Assembly (NCBI RefSeq): GCF_002443255.2
Contig: NW_019211457.1
Location: 50,084,137-50,148,136 of the forward strand
Reading direction: 5' to 3'
From: Varroa destructor
Lineage: Eukaryota > Arthropoda > Arachnida > Mesostigmata > Varroidae
Length of the DNA: 64,000 nt
Each line of letters starts with the position of its first letter. Within the stretch, counting starts at the first letter, position 1. Below the pieces are notes generated by a model. That model saw nothing but the letters and a program-made list of their open reading frames with translations, did no database searches and was not told the DNA's origin. This document shows positions 61,343 to 64,000 of this stretch, one piece after another. Made by a program: the position numbers and the translations under genes.

Positions 61343-64000
61343 TAGTTGGCGCGTTGAAGGGGGTGAGATTCTTAAAAACAAGCCCTTCATTGTATCTAGT
61401 TGTGGCTGTCTTTCATCATTTAGACTCTTCGTCAAATTGCGAAAGCTCTTTGAAGCCCGGAAAAAGGTGTAAAGGCACAGAGTAAGAGCCATGTCACCTT
61501 CGTGCGTCTCGGCGAGCATCAACTCCCGACCGAAACAGGGGAGCTCATCGCCCGCCAGGCAGCAGGCAAGTCAGAAAGAAACTGGGAGAAAGGGCTCACC
61601 AAGGCAGCGAGCACAAAAACACCAGTCCGCCTCAGATTTGCCAAAGCTTCGTTCGTAGCTCCTCTTGCCAGCAGACTGCAATGTGACCTAACTCAGCCAA
61701 CCGATTTCGCCTGACAGTCCGTCTTTCGTTCCTTGCTGCGAGAGATGCCGTCAGTCGAAGAAATCCGTAGCTCTGCGCCATGTTAGCATCGACGCAAGTT
61801 TTCATTCCCTACCCTCGCGTCCTCTACGACTCTGCCTCGAGCTGATACTTCCGTAACTGGACGACAGTCTTCATGCAATGAACCATCCCGCACCAGAGCC
61901 AACTCCGCAATTGAAACCGTTTTCTGATCTGGAATAAGGAGAGGTCGCACTTTTCACTTGCATAATAATATTATTTTGCTAGTAAATATGACAAAAGCTT
62001 TATGGTAAAATTTTACTATAAATGCAACATTAACTATCTGCTCTTTTGCCATAATTGCATAAGAAATATCTTACAGTTATCGATGATGCAAGTTCGCTTC
62101 TAATAAACCTGACTGTCTGTCGCGCGCAACTATGATATCGAGCAGCGTGTATTATAAAATGGTATCGAATAAGAGTGAAAAGAAATTACTAGTAGTTGAT
62201 ACGGTTTCTCTTGTTAGTGAATACGTTCTACTACCAATAATTGTGGATACGTACCCCAAGTATACGTTCCACCATTAGTTTGCTGTAAACAATTGGGTTA
62301 CCAACTCTTTGAGGGTTGAGTTAAGATATTCTTAACGTATCTTAACTTAAGATAGCTGACCTTGAAACTGAAATTGAACGACGCGCACTGGAAGGCATCA
62401 GCCTGCTTTTACAGTACTAATCGATAAGGTTAATCAGGTAAGTCAAATTGACATATAAACAAAATCAGTTAGCGTACTGGAAAATTTGTTGGCAATACTT
62501 TACTGATACATCTGTGACAACGGTTACTGCATCTACGATCCTCCGTAAAAGCATCGAAGACATTGTAAATCCTGATTAAAAAGTATAAAAAAAAATACTG
62601 ATATTTTAAAACAATTATCCAAGTTCTGTTCCAATTAAACGAATGTAAACTATCTTTATTAGTCTTATCGTGGATTCAATGCGATGGAAATCATCATCGA
62701 TTACAATATAACAAGCTATTGTTGTCCTTTCGGTCCCAGCTGGTCCTAAACTTTTTGGGAATGAAAATAATAGCACCATGCATAATATACGATGTCTACA
62801 TTATTTAGCAAATTTGGTAAGTTCTATCATACGGATGTGTTCGTCAACGGTACATGGAGTTAAGGAGCACCTCTGACTCTAGACATTCCTTTAGATTCAA
62901 TTAGCGGCTAGATGTAGGCTGCCCCGGAGTCTAACTTAAAACTGTTTCAGCCCACCGCTTCGTCACTAACTGCTTCATGTGTTGCCGACTGAGCATTCAT
63001 GGTGGTGGTAATAGGTTGTTTGCCTCCGCCTTGTCCCTTAGCAGTAGTTACTACTCTGGAATAGCCTCTATTTTTCTACCTCTGACACTGTTTGGGTTAC
63101 TTGTGGTCCACTTCTATCTATTTCGTTAATTCCTCCGTGAGTCCCTTCGTTGCCGGACGACTACTGTTTTAGCCCGGCCTTCCGCCATTGGTTATACATG
63201 ACATCGCGATAGTCGCTCTGCTCGCCGTTCACGGGCTCCCGGCCGGTGTCACGTGGCTTTACCATTCCTAATTTGTCAGCTGGGTCTCGTAAAAAGTACC
63301 CTTTCATTGGGTTTACTTAGCAAGCCTGTCTAATTAGGCTGCTTCCTCCCGTCGCAGACTCCAATCCATCTATCCCAGAACGTATCGATGCCGCTGGACT
63401 CTGGAGACACTTACGCCCTGCCACAGAGAGCAGCCGACTCACTGGTCCAACACTGTCCGCGCGACGGTAACAACGTCTGACGTCCCAGTGACCTCCGACC
63501 ACCACTACTAAATCGGACGCCGCATTACGGATAGTATCTCACGTCCAGCCATGTTCAAGAGTAAGTTCCATTTTCGAACGGGTTAGAGCCCTCGGTTTTG
63601 GAGAACGATTTGTGGTCTGATGCTGCAGAGACCGTTATGTTAACCGGATCAGTGATCCACAAGCGCACAGCAGTGAAAACTCGGTGGGAGTGACATACAA
63701 GCACTGGAGATTGTGCTATGTCTGCTGGATAGGACGAAGGTATTTTTACGGTGACCGGCTGCCGGAATATAGCTTAATGTGTAAGAGAACGGTGGCTTGT
63801 TTCCGTGATCTTCGATTGAAAGGATGTGTCCATTTGGACGATGAATGCTTATAGTGAATGCCAGAAAATCGGTATAGATGGGAACTGAAGGAGAATGTGG
63901 CTGCTGGTTCGTTGGTCTAGGCCATCTCCGGCGAATGGCTACAACAATTTTTTCCCAAGGCGGAGAATTAGCAGTCTCTACTATTATAGTTAGTGCTATG

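Larger units (their letters stand above)
60564..64000 (+). other. Probable first intron of the Ig-domain gene, running to the window end
   Basis: A consensus donor GTAAGTGC starts at 60564. I looked for a following phase-1 Ig-domain exon (LxC...W...DxGxYxC pattern) in the remaining 3.4 kb and saw none, so the intron probably continues past 64000. It holds a 58-base (AT)n repeat, a 13-base G run and a small hairpin near 62322-62348 (GTTAAGATA / TATCTTAAC). GC-rich stretches at 61.3-61.9 and 62.9-63.6 kb have no recognisable coding content. Confidence 0.6.

Noticed and set aside
1..64000. Prokaryotic features: CRISPR arrays, operons, phage or insertion-sequence modules
   Set aside because: No regularly spaced repeats, no dense coding and no Shine-Dalgarno-led gene runs. 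Introns and AATAAA signals point to a nuclear eukaryotic genome.

Overview
The window looks like nuclear DNA from an arthropod, perhaps a chelicerate such as a mite. It is AT-rich with interrupted genes, consensus GT...AG splice sites, many (AT)n microsatellites, AATAAA signals and a 100-N scaffold gap. There are no bacterial operons, ribosome-binding sites, CRISPR arrays or phage modules. The arthropod guess rests on the animal transglutaminase, the secreted Ig-fold protein and the base composition; the exact group is inference.

Only two protein-coding loci are firmly supported, both on the + strand in the last quarter. (1) An animal-type transglutaminase lies at about 51.2-53.9 kb. It has two large coding exons, all three catalytic residues (Cys/His/Asp), the calcium-dependent-family landmarks and a plausible poly(A) signal. 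Its single visible intron holds the 100-N gap, which sits in an AT microsatellite. (2) The first coding exon of a secreted or membrane immunoglobulin-superfamily protein lies at 60.06-60.56 kb: signal peptide, one V-type Ig domain, then a phase-1 splice donor. Its remaining exons were not found before the window ends.

The first 50 kb is mostly intergenic or intronic. It contains a decayed mariner-type transposase fragment (about 32.8-33.0 kb), several perfect DNA palindromes (13.3, 19.6, 27.2, 31.0 and 31.5 kb), microsatellites, and short open segments with good splice signals that could be single exons of unidentified genes (0.4, 15.1, 18.8, 22.3, 42.7 and 44.8 kb). The last group is low-confidence. 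By a rough estimate, DNA of this composition produces about ten chance ORFs of 100 codons in 64 kb, so ORF length alone means little here.

I see no pathway linking the two firm genes. The sequence features most worth a second look are the palindromes, above all the tandem pair of hairpins with the same core at 13.3 kb and the spacer-free 42-bp palindrome at 31.5 kb. I did not find a convincing new multi-gene system.
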